A DNA stretch of 64,000 nucleotides from Sapria himalayana (taxonomy: Eukaryota > Streptophyta > Magnoliopsida > Malpighiales > Rafflesiaceae). Where the stretch lies: NCBI GenBank assembly GCA_029783825.1, contig JAREIK010000526.1:97781-161780 (forward strand), written 5' to 3'. A program made the translations under genes and the position numbers. The stretch's first letter is position 1; each line of letters starts with the position of its first letter. This document shows positions 1-11,397 of this stretch, piece by piece. The notes under the pieces were generated by a model. That model saw nothing but the letters and a program-made list of their open reading frames with translations. It did not search any database and was not told where the DNA came from.

Positions 1-1719
1 AGTTTGACCACTAAGTTTTTTCCTCTAGCTTTACCACCTATTTCTTTCATCATTTCTGGTGCAAGTTTTATATTATCAATCATTAATCTATTTTTAACAA
101 ATCCAGTTTGTTCCTGAGATATTATAGTAGGTAAAATTAAGCTTAGCCTGTTTTGTAATATTTTGGCCAATATTTTATACATAGCATTACATAAACTTAT
201 TGGTCTATAATCCTCACATTTCTGTGGTGATTCTTTTTTAGGAATTAGTATTATATAAGATTTTGCACATGATTTTGGGATTTCTGCCCCTACAAAAAAA
301 CTTGTAATTGCAGGGACTAGCTCAGTTTTAATCGTGTTCCAGTTTACCTAATAAAAATAGTTGTTCCAGCCATCAGGTCCTGCAGCACTATCTTTATCCA
401 GGCTAAAGACAGCTTCTTAGACGTCTGGTTCTTCTGGGATCGATTCCATTAATTGGTTTTGAGCTTCCGTAATGGTCATCCTAATCTCTTGCATTAGAGA
501 ATTATCTATCCTACTTGACTGACTACATAGTTGATTTTCAAAGAAATTTTTAAAGAGAGCACCTATTTCCTTTTCCTCTTCTACCCATTTCCCTTCTTTA
601 TTTATTAGACCTTTAATTTTATTTTTTTGAGATTTTATTTTAGACATATTATAAAAAAATTTGGTATTGTGATCCCATCCTTTAACCATTTTATTTTTGC
701 TCGTTGTTTCCAATAAATTTCTTCCATGTGTAATTTCAATCTCAATTCTCCTTTAGCCTTGCTTAATTCTATCCGAGTTTCATAGTTATTCGTGGAGTCA
801 AAATCATTTTCCAGCTTGGCTACTTTTTCCTCTAAGTTTTTTAGCTCATGATTTAATTTTCCAAAAACCTCTTTATTCCATGTTTTTAAACAAGCTTTTA
901 GCCTCAAAAGTTTAATTGATAGAACTTGCATCAGTTTACCCTCTGCTGGTTCTTTCCAGGACTCTCTGACGAGTCCTGCAAAGCTCGCATGCTTTACCCA
1001 CATATTTTGAAATTTAAAATTAGATGTATTACCCTGGTTACTTTGAATCGTGATAAGCAGGGGGCTATGGTCAGAGCAAGTTCTATTTAGGTGTCTAAGC
1101 CCCGTAATCCCTTGTGAGGTGACCCACTTTATGTTACACATAATCCTATCCAGTCGGGCCCAGATAACTCCTCTTTTTTTCTAATTATTGCACCAGGTAT
1201 ATCTTGAGCCGGTGAAATCAATTTCCATTAGATTCGTAATGGCTATTGTATCGTTAAATTGTTTCATGGCTACCTTATTCGGCGTTTTGCCTCCCTTCTT
1301 TTCTTGAGGGCTTCTAATTATGTTAAAGTCGCCTCCTATAAACCAAGGTAAATTTCTACTTGCTATATCCTTCATTTCTTCCCATAAGGCCAACCTAGAT
1401 TGTTTGTCATTTTTTGCATAAACTGCTGAGATTATTTGATTTGTGTTCTTATCTAATTTGAAATGTACTATTTGTTCAGTATCTTTATTATTTCAATTTT
1501 CAATTTACTGTGCCATAAAATCCAGAGTTTACTATTTAGATTAGCATACGCCTTATTAAATCCTAAAATTTCTCTATATTTATTTAGTTGATCTTGCAGA
1601 ACCATTGGTTCTGCAATAATCAGTAGTGAGATTTTGTGTTCTTTAATTAAAAGTCTTAACCTATTTATCGTGGGGCTATTAGCTATCCCCCTAACATTCC
1701 AATATAGGCATCTATCCAT
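1..1719 (-). pseudogene. LINE ORF2 pseudogene: endonuclease plus N-terminal reverse transcriptase
   Basis: Translation from the ATG at 1719 gives an endonuclease/exonuclease/phosphatase fold: WNVRGI near residues 7-12 (catalytic Asn8) and AEPM (Glu37), then GGDFN near 1330, YTWCN and WARLDR around 1150-1200, and the terminal CSDHSPL motif near 1070. A lysine-rich linker (about 420-1000) leads to the reverse transcriptase, where AAGPDGW, YRPISLCN and QTGFVKNR are readable between about 390 and 90; the sequence is cut at base 1. Decay: stop codons at 1183-1181, 417-415 and 350-348, and frameshifts near 1470 and 680. The intact protein nicks DNA and primes reverse transcription; this copy cannot make one continuous product. 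Confidence 0.9.
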
Positions 1720-3072
1720 TAAAAACTAATTTAGCTTGAGCTCGAGTTGTGCGCTTAGATTCATAAGAGCTATTAGCATATTTTTTTGTGTTTCTTACTG
1801 TTTTAGGAGTGTGAGGAATTTCATACCTAATCTCCTTGTATTTTACCTGCTTTCCAAGCCCCATGGCCATTTGCTTTAGGGCCTCCATGGATTGGGTTCT
1901 CGAAAGATTCCCCTAATCTTCATTATAAATATATATATCATCCTTTACTTTCGCCTCAGGCTCTTCTTGAGATTCTTCACTCTTATGAATTGAAGGGCGA
2001 CTGAAAATTGCCGAATCTTCTTCAGGAAAATCCAGAAGATCCTCGTCTATCCATGCATCATCATCAAGACTTTCTTTCAATACAATTCTTGTTTTAGATG
2101 CTTTTTTTTATATTTTCTCTTGTGTTTTACCTCCTCCCATCCTTTATTTAAGCTAACCTCATTCTCTATCCCCACGTTCGGCTCTTTCGAGGTTCCTTCA
2201 TCCTGGGTAATGTTTGGATAATCTGGAGGGATGCTTGAAATTATTCCATTATTCAGATCTCCCTTCGGCTGGATATTTAGAACCGAAGCCTCCTCTTTCC
2301 TTACCCATTGCATCTCCTTCCTACCTCCTCCCTCATGCTGCTGCCCGTCTTCTTTCCCCACCTTGCACGATAAAATATCATGCCTGAGCCTCTTACACTT
2401 TGTACAGTAGGAAGGGAAGCTTTCGGGGACGACAGTTTGCCAATACCCCTCGGCCTGTTCCCCTTCCCCACTACCTATCCATACTTTATCAGGGAGTTTA
2501 GTTAAGAGGTTTAGCTCGACACATACACATGCTTTATTCAGCCTAGACATGGTTCTTGTGGCTTCATCTCTTTACATGGGCTTACCCAAGCACGATGAAA
2601 TTGCATAGAGAGATGATTCAGAGAAGAGATGAAGTGGCAAATAAGGCAATGTAAACAATACCGGAGCTATAGGCGGCTCTTCAAGAGGAGTAAACTCCTT
2701 TGTCCACTTCAGTATACACATGGGGAAGCCATCAACTTGCCATAATCCGCGCTGCCATAGACGATATTGATCTTCTAGTAGAGAGCATTGGAGCACGACA
2801 TGCTTGGCATCGAAATCAGCAAATTTCACATTCCCCTTGAGCTTTAAATTGTCAATGAATTTCTGAACTCCAATCGCACGAGGCCTACCGTGAGAGAACT
2901 TACCAACGAGCGTGTATTCGAATGGCTCTAAGAGCCTATGAGATTCCTCAGCTGAGAAGATGATGGCCGGGAGCCCGTTTCTGTTCCCTTGGATACGTGA
3001 AATCGGCACGGTTCCCTTTACCATCGAAGCAAACGACTTATTTATACATAAGTCAGATTTTTCCATACTCAT
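1712..3072 (-). pseudogene. LINE ORF1 pseudogene: DUF4283-like RNA-binding domain and CCHC zinc knuckle
   Basis: The start at 3072 opens a frame whose first 160 or so residues resemble the DUF4283 domain of plant LINE ORF1 proteins (LVGKFSHGRP, a WQRGLW segment, FTPLEEPPIAPV). An in-frame TAA at 2574-2572 interrupts the conserved GKPM...DEAT stretch; the same frame resumes and holds a zinc knuckle of spacing C-X2-C-X4-H-X4-C (residues CTKC...H...C near 2400). The usual Gly before the His is Arg. After a frameshift near 2090 an acidic tail continues, with another stop at 1915-1913, to the ORF1 terminator at 1714-1712. Intact proteins of this type package the LINE RNA. Confidence 0.85.
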
Positions 3073-3187
3073 CTTGTTTTGGACTAGGTTTGAACAGTAG
3101 TGGAGTCACAATCTAGACATAAACTTACACTTTCGAACAGTGAATCCCAGAGCAGCTTGCACAGAAATTCCCACCACTGTTCGCCGA

Positions 3188-3407
3188 ACCGTTTACTCCA
3201 GAAAACTAATATTTCTGGAGGAACCAAGGCTTAATAACACAGGAAATCCCAGGAGACTTAATAACCGTTTACTCCAGAAAACATAATATTTGCACAGAAA
3301 TCACAAAAGACTTAATAACACAGGAAATCCCAGGAGACTTAATAACCGTTTACTCCAGAAAACATAATATTTGCACAGAAATCACAAAAGACTTAATAAC
3401 ACAGGAA
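3188..3407. repeat. 81-bp tandem repeat, two full copies plus flanking partial copies
   Basis: Full units lie at 3230-3310 and 3311-3391, each beginning CTTAATAACACAGGAAAT, with a partial third at 3392-3407. A diverged piece (CCGTTTACTCCAGAAAA) lies just before, from about 3188. The two full copies look identical by eye. The array lies immediately upstream of LINE ORF1, where a 5' UTR or promoter region would be; tandem monomers there are known in some LINEs, but membership is inferred from position only. Confidence 0.85.
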
Positions 3408-4389
3408 AAAAAGCGAGAGGAACCAAGGCTTCCGGCTTCTACTAGCTTAATATTTCTTACACGTGTTGTTGTTCCTGTTCGCCCGTATTACTTCATGCCC
3501 ATTACAGTTTTCCTTTTTATAAATATTCTTAATTTCGCGAGAGAATCAATGAACACTTCCTTGCATAAAAACTAGCAATTTCTCATAATAACGCTTTACA
3601 AATATAACATACAATAGCAGTTCACTAAGCAATTTACGAATATTTCACCCAACAATCCACATTAACAGTTTATCCAAGATATAAGCAAGATGAAAACGTT
3701 ATAGAAAACACGAGAGAAGTTAAATCAAACAGCAATACACGAAGCAATTCACATAACAGTTAATTTAAGGTAAATCGCGAGAGAGAAATCTAGAGAAAAC
3801 CGCAGGAGATTTTTCGCCGAGTTATCGCCGAGTTTTCGCCTAGCAAGGGTTTTCGCCGAGAGTTTTTTCAACGAGTTCTATTACCTTGTCAAAAGCTTTG
3901 ATGTGCAGAAAATGATAGAAATGTTAAATAGAATGGGACCGAGTTGTGTGCTTAAATTGATTCTTTATTTTTTCACAAGTTGGCATTGTTCAGCCGAGTG
4001 AAAGTAAAATATAATAGCAATACTACATTTTTTAAACAATTACTTTAGATATTAAGGAATAGCTAAAGATGACCACAAACATTGGTAGCAACAATTACTA
4101 CTTAAGTAATTGCTAAAATTAGGCAGCTTAATATAACAAAAAAATACAACTAATAACAACCATGATAATAATCATTTCAAAGGTCCGTCCCGGAACAGCA
4201 ACGAAAATCCAAACCCAAATTAATTATCTCTTCTACAACTTCTCCCTTTTCTTCCTCCACTGTAGAAGGACAACCAAAGATGAAAACGTTTTAATCATGT
4301 AGACTTAAATTTCTAAGATGAAAGAGTAATAAAAAAACAAAATATTACCTTATAAATTTGATACACCCATTCCAAATTTAGTTGGCCAA
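3408..4389. other. AT-rich nuclear-type spacer, no gene recognised
   Basis: AT-rich and stop-filled in all frames, unlike the more balanced DNA beyond 5 kb. The tail (about 4380-4490) may hold the last exon of the neighbouring hAT gene after a small intron, because a reading like SEESQDPNILSTIVGQ is seen there on the minus strand. Confidence 0.6.
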
Positions 4390-4870
4390 CTATAGTTGAA
4401 AGAATATTTGGATCTTGTGACTCCTCTGAAAATTGTAATTGAACCATATTTTTATTAAATCGAAAGAATAAAATAAGTAAAAGCGAAATTAAAATTTACA
4501 AGATTTGTATACTAACCTGATTCATTATCATCAAGGTCTTGAACTAATTCTGCAATTTCAATAGGTTTATTTGAGCTTCTCAACTAATTTTGTAGAGATA
4601 TGAGAACTATAGCTGTAATAGGTGTTAAGAACTCCTAAATTTATCTAAAGTTCTCCCCCCAGTGCTAAATGTAGATTCGTAGGTCACAGTAGATGCTTGG
4701 ATAGCAAATACATCCCTTGCTACATTTGCCAAAGAAGGATACCTAATCTAATTTACCTTCCACCACTTTAGAAGATCAAAATCAATTCTATTTTTTTCAA
4801 GTTTGTCCTCCAAGTACCTATCTAACTCTTCCAAAGCTGCAACTTCTTGTTCTTTTTCCAATTCAACAAA
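4390..4870 (-). pseudogene. hAT-family transposase remnant (C-terminal dimerisation region)
   Basis: On the minus strand, from about 4866, the translation has the hallmark order of the plant hAT dimerisation domain: ELDRYLED, FDLLKWWKVN, IRYPSLANVARDVFAIQ, a TV..EST/SAFSTGG block and LDKFRSS. It then continues, after a one-base frameshift near 4634, as LTPITAIVLISLQN and LRSSNK. Stop codons fall after KWWKVN and after SLQN. The N-terminal BED finger and catalytic region are not seen, so this is a 3' fragment. hAT transposases act on nuclear DNA; the fragment supports a nuclear origin for the first 5 kb. Confidence 0.85.
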
Positions 4871-7380
4871 AAAAAATCAACATAAGTATCAAGTTTGGTA
4901 CTCCTAAGTCAGCTTTATAACCCATAAGAATTGGTTTTCATACTTATTGGATTTATCAGTCTTAAATAGGTCGATGACTACAACTGTTTGGCATACTCCA
5001 CAACAAGGTGTTGATCACCTTCGTACTCAACTTTATATCCATATATTTAACCCCCTTCTTAGGACTAAAGAGTTCGCAAGTGGACCAGGGATTGACCGGA
5101 AACACTAGTACTATATGCCTCGACCGCGACTTGCTGTGGTATTGGGCATGGGAATAGAACCAGAATAGAAAGCTGAACAAAGACCTTTATTTAGCGGATT
5201 GGCTTGTTCAAGGCAAGGTACCAAATGAGAAGTTGCACTTCCACTGCAATGCAAGGGCTCTTCACACAAGACGGTTGGGCTGACCCAAGGGATTAATCAA
5301 CTGGGACTTATCTTTCTTGCTCAATTCTCATTCAACTTTTTTTTAATTAGGCACAAAGATTGCGCACGGGAGTGCTTGTATAAATGCTGCACCTCTCCTC
5401 CGACGAACTTTTGATGCCGAAGCTGTCTATGTTGTTTCTTTGGTGACCTTTCCCCGTTCCACAGTGGGCTAGCCTCAATAGAGATTCTCTTTCCACTTTC
5501 TGTAGTGAGAAATTTGATAGGCTTTCACGCCAATTCAGTCATAGTAATCAACGACTTCAATAAAAGGGCCGCAAAAAAACAAACCTAAACAAAGAAGAAG
5601 CGCCCTTCAAGCTTAGTCCGCTCACTCCTTCCCTTTGGGAACCTGCAAGCCGCGTGCAGTCCATTTTATTGGGGGTTGAGTTTTGTTCTATTCCGCTCGA
5701 CAGCACTTTAGAGTCACATCCTAGATCTAATGACTAAGTAGTCAGATAGGTGCACTAATAGCTGATCAAAGGCAATCAAATTTCTTTCTTCTCGACAATG
5801 TATACAAAATGTGATCCACGGGTTGGTACAAGATTCGTAATGTCGTTTCCACGGCCAACTTCCTTAAACAAAAAGCTTGGTTAGGCACTTTCGTCTGAAC
5901 TCATCGGCAGGAATTGCCTCCACTCGCACTTCCTTTTACTCTGCATATCAAGGAACAACCAAACCCTATGGAACTACCAGTTCTGAATTTACCGATTCTA
6001 TCACTTCTTCTTCTTCGGGGTTATTATTGTCTTCTGTCTGGCTGATGTGATCAGCTCTACAATCCAAGATGGGTTAACCCCCCTTGCTTAAAGGGGTGGT
6101 GTTTTTTCTATTCCTAGTTCAAAGAAAGGGTAGCCCCAATCTCAAAGAAAGAGAAAGGGGGGGGGAGGCACATCTTTCGGCGAGCAACAAAAGAAAGCCA
6201 TTTGAATCTTGATAATGAAGTTAATTAGCCATCCCGTATCTCAAAACCATGCTTCATTGGTGTTTCAGGCCCTGCAAGGCTGGTTAGACTCTCCTCGTAG
6301 ATCAGGGGTAAAAAGATACCAAAGAAGCACTCAAAGGGGCTTTCAACTCGTATTGGCTAGATCTTTCTTATTATACTATTCTTTCTCGCCATAAGGAGAC
6401 GTCCTTGTAGTGTTTCGAGCGGGGTAAGCTTCCCCCGTGGCAACGATCACATGACCCTAGAAAACTTCTGCTTACTCTACTAGATCAATATCTAAGTGAG
6501 AACAAAAGAAGAAAGAAGTGACTATAGCTGGCACGATAAAAAAGTTCTTCTGTCGATAGAAAAAAAAGGACAAGTGGATCGTCCGGTTCAGAGATTGTAT
6601 CCGTTCTTTATATTACCAAAAGCCCTATTCGAAAGGGGGCTGGGAGGTCTAAACCTTGTGTGAAACTCCATGCTTTTTCCTTTATTAGTAGGTCGGAACC
6701 TCCGCTGATGAAGCGAGTGCTCTTGGTTACGAGGCTTAGGCTGAGGCCCTTGATGCTAATGAAATAGGTATTTAAGCGGCTAACAAGTTCAATCATTTTA
6801 TACATAAAATTCAAACTGACAGGGGGTACTAAACCGAACTAGGCTAAGAATATATTGATCGGACTGTCCCGTTCGTACGCCTACCTATTCGTAAAAAAAA
6901 GTGAAAGGACAAGATAGCAATCCCCACCATTTATGTCTCCGCCCTACTCCTGTGGGCAGATGGAAACCATGTATTCTGAACTTACCACCTTTAAGATTCC
7001 TACGATAGACTTAATCTCTCGCCTTCGACCTGCCAAGGATCGAAAGCCTCACGTTCTGAGAACGGGAAATCACGACGGGAATTGTGATGTTCAGTTTGTC
7101 ATTAATCATAGGTACATATAGGTACACTGCACAGTCAGAGGCTTTCTAGCTACATAGAGCATGGCTTAGTGCTTTTTGCGCACCATGACCAATTGAATTA
7201 TACGACCCATGTCTTTACTTAGCTGATTCCACCTTTCTTTATCGTGAAGTTCACTAAAATGGAAGGATCTTGTGCGGATTCTGAGGCCATTGGCTCTGAT
7301 GAAATGGATAGGGAGGCCGTCCTCAGTTAAGTGGAAGAGCTAGATACTCAATCAACCTCTTCGGCTCGTCCACCCCCTTT
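4871..7380. other. Junction zone and intergenic sequence, no gene recognised
   Basis: Composition changes between about 4950 and 5250 from AT-rich transposon sequence to the more even base use seen through the rest of the window; I place the nuclear-type/organelle-type junction there, without a sharp breakpoint. Short open frames of 60-72 codons occur (for example 4962-5180 minus and 6608-6814 minus), but none matches a family I recognise. Single-base runs such as the G tract near 6160 are present. Confidence 0.5.
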
Positions 7381-7902
7381 TTGCCAGAAGAAGGAAGCCT
7401 CCTTTCTGGAGTGTCACTCTATCCGGCATCCCTAGATATGTCGCAGTTGATATCAGAACTTTTTGTCTTTGAAGGGATAGGGGAAGGAAATGAGACTGCT
7501 CGCCACTCCATCTCAATCTCGCTAGCACACTGTATGTCTCGCCGGCACTTGACTGCCTGTCCCGGGCTCCCACTCACGGGTGCTTTTTCCTATGAGCACA
7601 CTATCGAATGTGCACTCTCACTCATCCATTTGAGTAAAAAGAAGGGGCCCTCTTGGACACAGGACCACGCGCAACGGGTACTACCCTTACTTTTCTTCTT
7701 CTTTATTTTTCCTTTTGTGTATATCTCCCAACGGGACCGTCAGGAGTGGATCAGGCGAAAACCAGATGTTAGGTCTCACAGACATATGTCGATATGCCCT
7801 TCAAGTTTAGAGAATCAAAGGAATGAACTGCTGCCAAGGCTTGAAATGATAAGAAAGCAGATTCCTTTTCGCCGAGAGAGCTCTGACACATTCTCCTTAT
7901 AA
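7381..7902 (+). CDS. Unrecognised ORF of 173 codons with one hydrophobic segment
   Basis: An open frame, with a TTG as its first possible start, encodes a protein with a strongly hydrophobic run (LPLLFFFFIFPFVYI, about residues 101-115) followed by a basic C-terminal half (RDRQEWIRRKPD, RKQIPFRRE). One membrane span with a charged tail is typical of many unidentified or chimeric plant mitochondrial ORFs. I recognise no known mitochondrial gene, and there is no ATG at the start. It may be chance openness in a pyrimidine-rich stretch. Confidence 0.25.
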   Translation: MPEEGSLLSGVSLYPASLDMSQLISELFVFEGIGEGNETARHSISISLAHCMSRRHLTACPGLPLTGAFSYEHTIECALSLIHLSKKKGPSWTQDHAQRVLPLLFFFFIFPFVYISQRDRQEWIRRKPDVRSHRHMSICPSSLENQRNELLPRLEMIRKQIPFRRESSDTFSL

Positions 7903-10900
7903 AATGGTGATAGAAAAGAAGAACCAGTCCCGCCATACAAGACAAAGACAATAAGAGAAGGAAACCTCTAACAATAAACAAGAAAGAGCATGTCCTAGAC
8001 CCGCATACACATACCCTCAATACAAAGCAAGAAAGAAAGTAAACTCAGTCCTCGCCTCGGGTGAGCCAACAAGTCAAGCAAGAATAGACTTCACACACTA
8101 AGAAACTCAGAAGATCATCTTTATCTGAGAAGTGTAATCAAATCAGATGCATTTTTTCATACTGACGGAGAGACTGAGTAAAGCACTACAATAATTAGCA
8201 CAAGGATTAGTGCGTTGATACGATTGATTCGCTTGCCTTGAAGACTAGCATTAGGCCCCTACTGATGATAGGATTTCTTCGAAGCAAAGGAAAGTGTCCC
8301 CCAAAAGATGCTAGAAGAAAAGAAGATAAGCCATTGGGGGCCAGTACTGACTATTACACAGGCTAGCATACAACCCTCAATTACATCGACCCTTGCAACA
8401 ACCAAAAAGCAACCAGCCTTCCAGGGTAGGGTTTAGAATGCTTACGGAATGGAAAGCTAGGACGAAAGGGCCAGCATCAGACATAGGGACAACGGGATAT
8501 ACGTAATAGCCGGACTCAGAGATTCTAAAAAAGAAGAAAAATCAAAAGACAACTAAGAAAGTTTGCAATGGGGATAGACCTGAAGCCTTCGCTTTTACGG
8601 AAGACGGTTGTAATGGGCGGAATAAGTAAAGTAGGCTAGCTGGCAGGATAGAGGGAAAGAGAAGTAAGGTTACACGATCAAAGACATCAACTGAGGAAAG
8701 AAAAAGGACGACGGGAAAGCTGTTAACAAGCAGCAAGCAAAAAAGCATGAAAAGCAGAACGGAAAGAGCAGTTTTTTTCAAATCAAATAAAGCAAGAAGA
8801 AAAGGAAACCTTACCACAATACGACCATAGGGGGATGAAGATATACCTCCAAGCACATGAACTCGATCTACTAGACGGACTAAGAGGGAATAGATGAAAA
8901 GCAAGCATGGAAGCACTCAAGCTAAAGCAAATGCACCTTACAACACCAAGGTTAAGGTACCTCACTAAAGGGGCTAGGGTAGACAAGGAAGAAGATCACC
9001 TCGATCGGACCTGAGTCTGGATTAAAAGAAGAAAAAGCTTTGACATTGGCAAGTCACACATTTTCTCCCTCTGAGTCCCTGTCCCCGAGTCTCAAAGAAA
9101 GAAAAAAAGAGATGTATGGGGCCGTAACCACGCTTTTACTTACATAAGACATTTCAACAACTAACGGAAGAGGGAATGCACCTTTACCAACCATAGGGCA
9201 ATGGAAAGATACCATGAATGAAAAGAAACGGTGTTCAGAAACAAGCTTCACATCCTATTCCACGGCCTCAATAGTCTTACAGATTAGACCTTTCCTTACA
9301 CACGAAACACGAAGAGAAAGAAAAAGAAAGCAATAGTCAACTTGCTCAATGAAAGAAGCAACTAGAACATCCTTGCCATCTATAACACTATATTTCTCAA
9401 GCCAGTCCTACTATATCTATTTCTCTTCTTCCTATTCAACTACTTGAACACTGAAGCTTGAAAGCGGGAAAGAGGAACTAATCAATACAAGAGTCCCGTC
9501 CTCGCAAATATAATAATATAGAGTATAGTGCCAAGTGGATTCTACTTTCAACTAGTCCCGCGGAGTGAGATAGACTCTTTCTTGACCTGACTCACCCTTC
9601 ACACTCTTGACCTGACGAGCCCCACTAATTCAGGTGAGGCCTAAGGGTCCTCTCTTGCTACTTTGAGTGAATCTTTCTTGAACCAGGCCTTTTCATATCA
9701 TAGCTCGGAAGGAATTTCCTTCTCATCTGGAAGTGCGAGATGAACTAATCGGAGAGAGGACCACTAACCAAGAAGGAAGACCTTTGAGATGGATATTCAT
9801 AAAGAAGAGAAAGAAGTATTGAACCGGGGATTGGAGCCGAGAGAGTAAACTTCTTCCATATAATAGAAGCCCTCTACTGAGCTTCTCACTCCCTTCTCCT
9901 TCACTTCCTTCGACTAATAACAAGCAAGCTACCTTCTTCTTCGTGAGCTACCGCCTTAATGATTCGAGGAGTACAACAACCCAGATAAACTAGTTGCCGA
10001 GCTTCCTAGAAAGAGAACTAGCTATGCTATCCTTACTATAAATAGAGCCCATTACATTACCTTGACTTCCTTACTTGACTGGACTGGGGAGCAACTCTAG
10101 TATGAACAACGTATCGCTACGCCCCTTCTGCTTTCAGCCAGTTTACAACTGGCCTTCTGCTGCTAACCTTTCTCCCTCTGCTGTGCTGCTTCAAGCAGGG
10201 GATTCTGCCTTCAACTAATCAATAGAATCGTTATAGCTTTTCGAAGAAGTTGCTTCCGATCTTTATTGCCCTTCCTTTCCTACCAATCCGCTAGAACAAT
10301 TCAATAAGTTAGCTATTTACTAGATAGAGGTCTGACCTCGGGCTTCGTCGCTTTCCGAGCTCACTAGATTGATCCCAAAGAAAGCGCATTCGTTCGATTG
10401 ATCGCAAGCCCTCGCATTCGCATGTTGGTTGTTCCCCACTTAACATCTCGGGTTCCGGTGAAAGTGAAGGTTCGAACCTTCCCGACTGGACTACTTGATC
10501 TATCTCTTCTCTCATTCCGGACTTACCTACTCTACTTCATACCTTGGATCTCATTCCTTTTCACATTTCATTGACCTAGCTTGACTTGAGAGAGGAGGGA
10601 ATGGTTGACGAGACTTTCTTCGAAACCGACTACCTACTCTCTATAATATGTAATTGTTGATTCACTAACCCTACTTCCCCTGAGCTTCCTCTATTAGTAG
10701 TCGAGGTAGTGTAGCTCACTGGGGCTTGCTTTGCCCACGTCATCTATCTATGTTCTTTCTTCTCTTAGAATTCTTCTAACCTTCTCATGGATTTCTTCTT
10801 TCTCCTGAACTGCCTTACCTGTCTTTGAATAATTCTTCTAACCTTCCTGACCTCTCTTCCCCTGGCACCGGGGACTACTAACAACACTTTCACACTGACT

Positions 10901-10985
10901 CCTTCTATTTATCTATCTATCTTTCTTGGCTCACTCCCCAATGACGTGAATAGCTTTTTGTTACTAGAAGGGGGCTAGAACTAGG
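7903..10985. other. Intergenic, purine-rich on the plus strand in its first half; no gene recognised
   Basis: From about 7900 to 9400 the plus strand is dominated by A and G, so long open frames appear on the minus strand (8542-8916, 8783-8986) with Leu/Phe/Ser-rich, low-complexity products that I regard as compositional. From 9400 to 10985 the sequence is pyrimidine-rich and without recognisable coding. A self-complementary GAAGGTTCGAACCTTC lies near 10463. Confidence 0.5.
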
Positions 10986-11064
10986 ATAAGATTGTCTGTT
11001 GACACAAAGCTAAAACCTAAAAGGTATGTAAATTCAATTACGGACACGAACAATAATTACTGGA

Positions 11065-11397
11065 TTACAAAGTATCCATTGCTGGGAAATCACATTTGAT
11101 TTCCTTCCATACTTCACAAGCAGCAGCTAGTTCAGGACTCCATTTGCTAGCTGCACGGATAATTTCATTACCCTCACGAGCAAGATCACGTCCCTCATTA
11201 TGAGCTTGTACACATGCTTCTAGAGCTACTCGATTAGCTACGGCACCCGGTTCATTTCCCCAAGGGTGTCCTAAAGTTCCTCCACCGAGCTATAGTATGG
11301 AATCATCTCCAAAGATCTCGGTCAGAGCAGACATATGCCAAACGTGAATACCCCCAGAAGACACGGGCATAACACCTGGTAGAGAGACCCAATCTTG
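11065..11397 (-). pseudogene. rbcL: Chloroplast-derived rbcL 3' fragment (C-terminal 110 codons)
   Basis: Minus-strand translation gives the C-terminal quarter of the Rubisco large subunit in one frame: [54 protein letters not shown] and [15 protein letters not shown], ending MDTL and TAA at 11067-11065. One in-frame TAG replaces the expected Gln before the Gly-rich loop (CAG to TAG), and some residues differ from the chloroplast protein (QARNEG to QAHNEG, KFEF to KCDF). Homology stops abruptly at 11397. The chloroplast 3' flank seems to continue to about 10990. This is an intracellular transfer and is not expressed as Rubisco. Confidence 0.92.

Larger units (their letters stand above)
1..3072 (-). 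mobile_element. Decayed plant LINE (L1-type non-LTR retrotransposon), 3' part outside window
   Basis: Read on the minus strand, the order is ORF1 with a DUF4283-like domain and a zinc knuckle, then ORF2 with an apurinic-type endonuclease and the beginning of a reverse transcriptase. This is the standard order of plant L1-like nuclear retroelements. ORF1 ends (TAG, 1714-1712) 8 nt inside the beginning of ORF2 (ATG at 1719), so the two-ORF layout is preserved. Several nonsense codons and frameshifts make it inactive. The rest of ORF2 and the poly(A) end lie to the left of the window. Such elements move in nuclear genomes, so this segment is nuclear in origin wherever it now resides. Confidence 0.9.

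Noticed and set aside
1763..1775. CATAAGAGC near the left end as a mitochondrial promoter
   Set aside because: It is inside the LINE ORF1 tail, deviates at the last base and is in nuclear-type DNA.
8542..8986. Minus-strand frames of 124 and 67 codons
   Set aside because: They lie in a purine-rich stretch, overlap each other in different frames and give Leu/Phe/Ser-rich low-complexity products; best explained by base composition.
10463..10478. Perfect palindrome GAAGGTTCGAACCTTC looking like a tRNA T arm
   Set aside because: Loop size is wrong for a T arm and no acceptor, D or anticodon stem can be formed around it.
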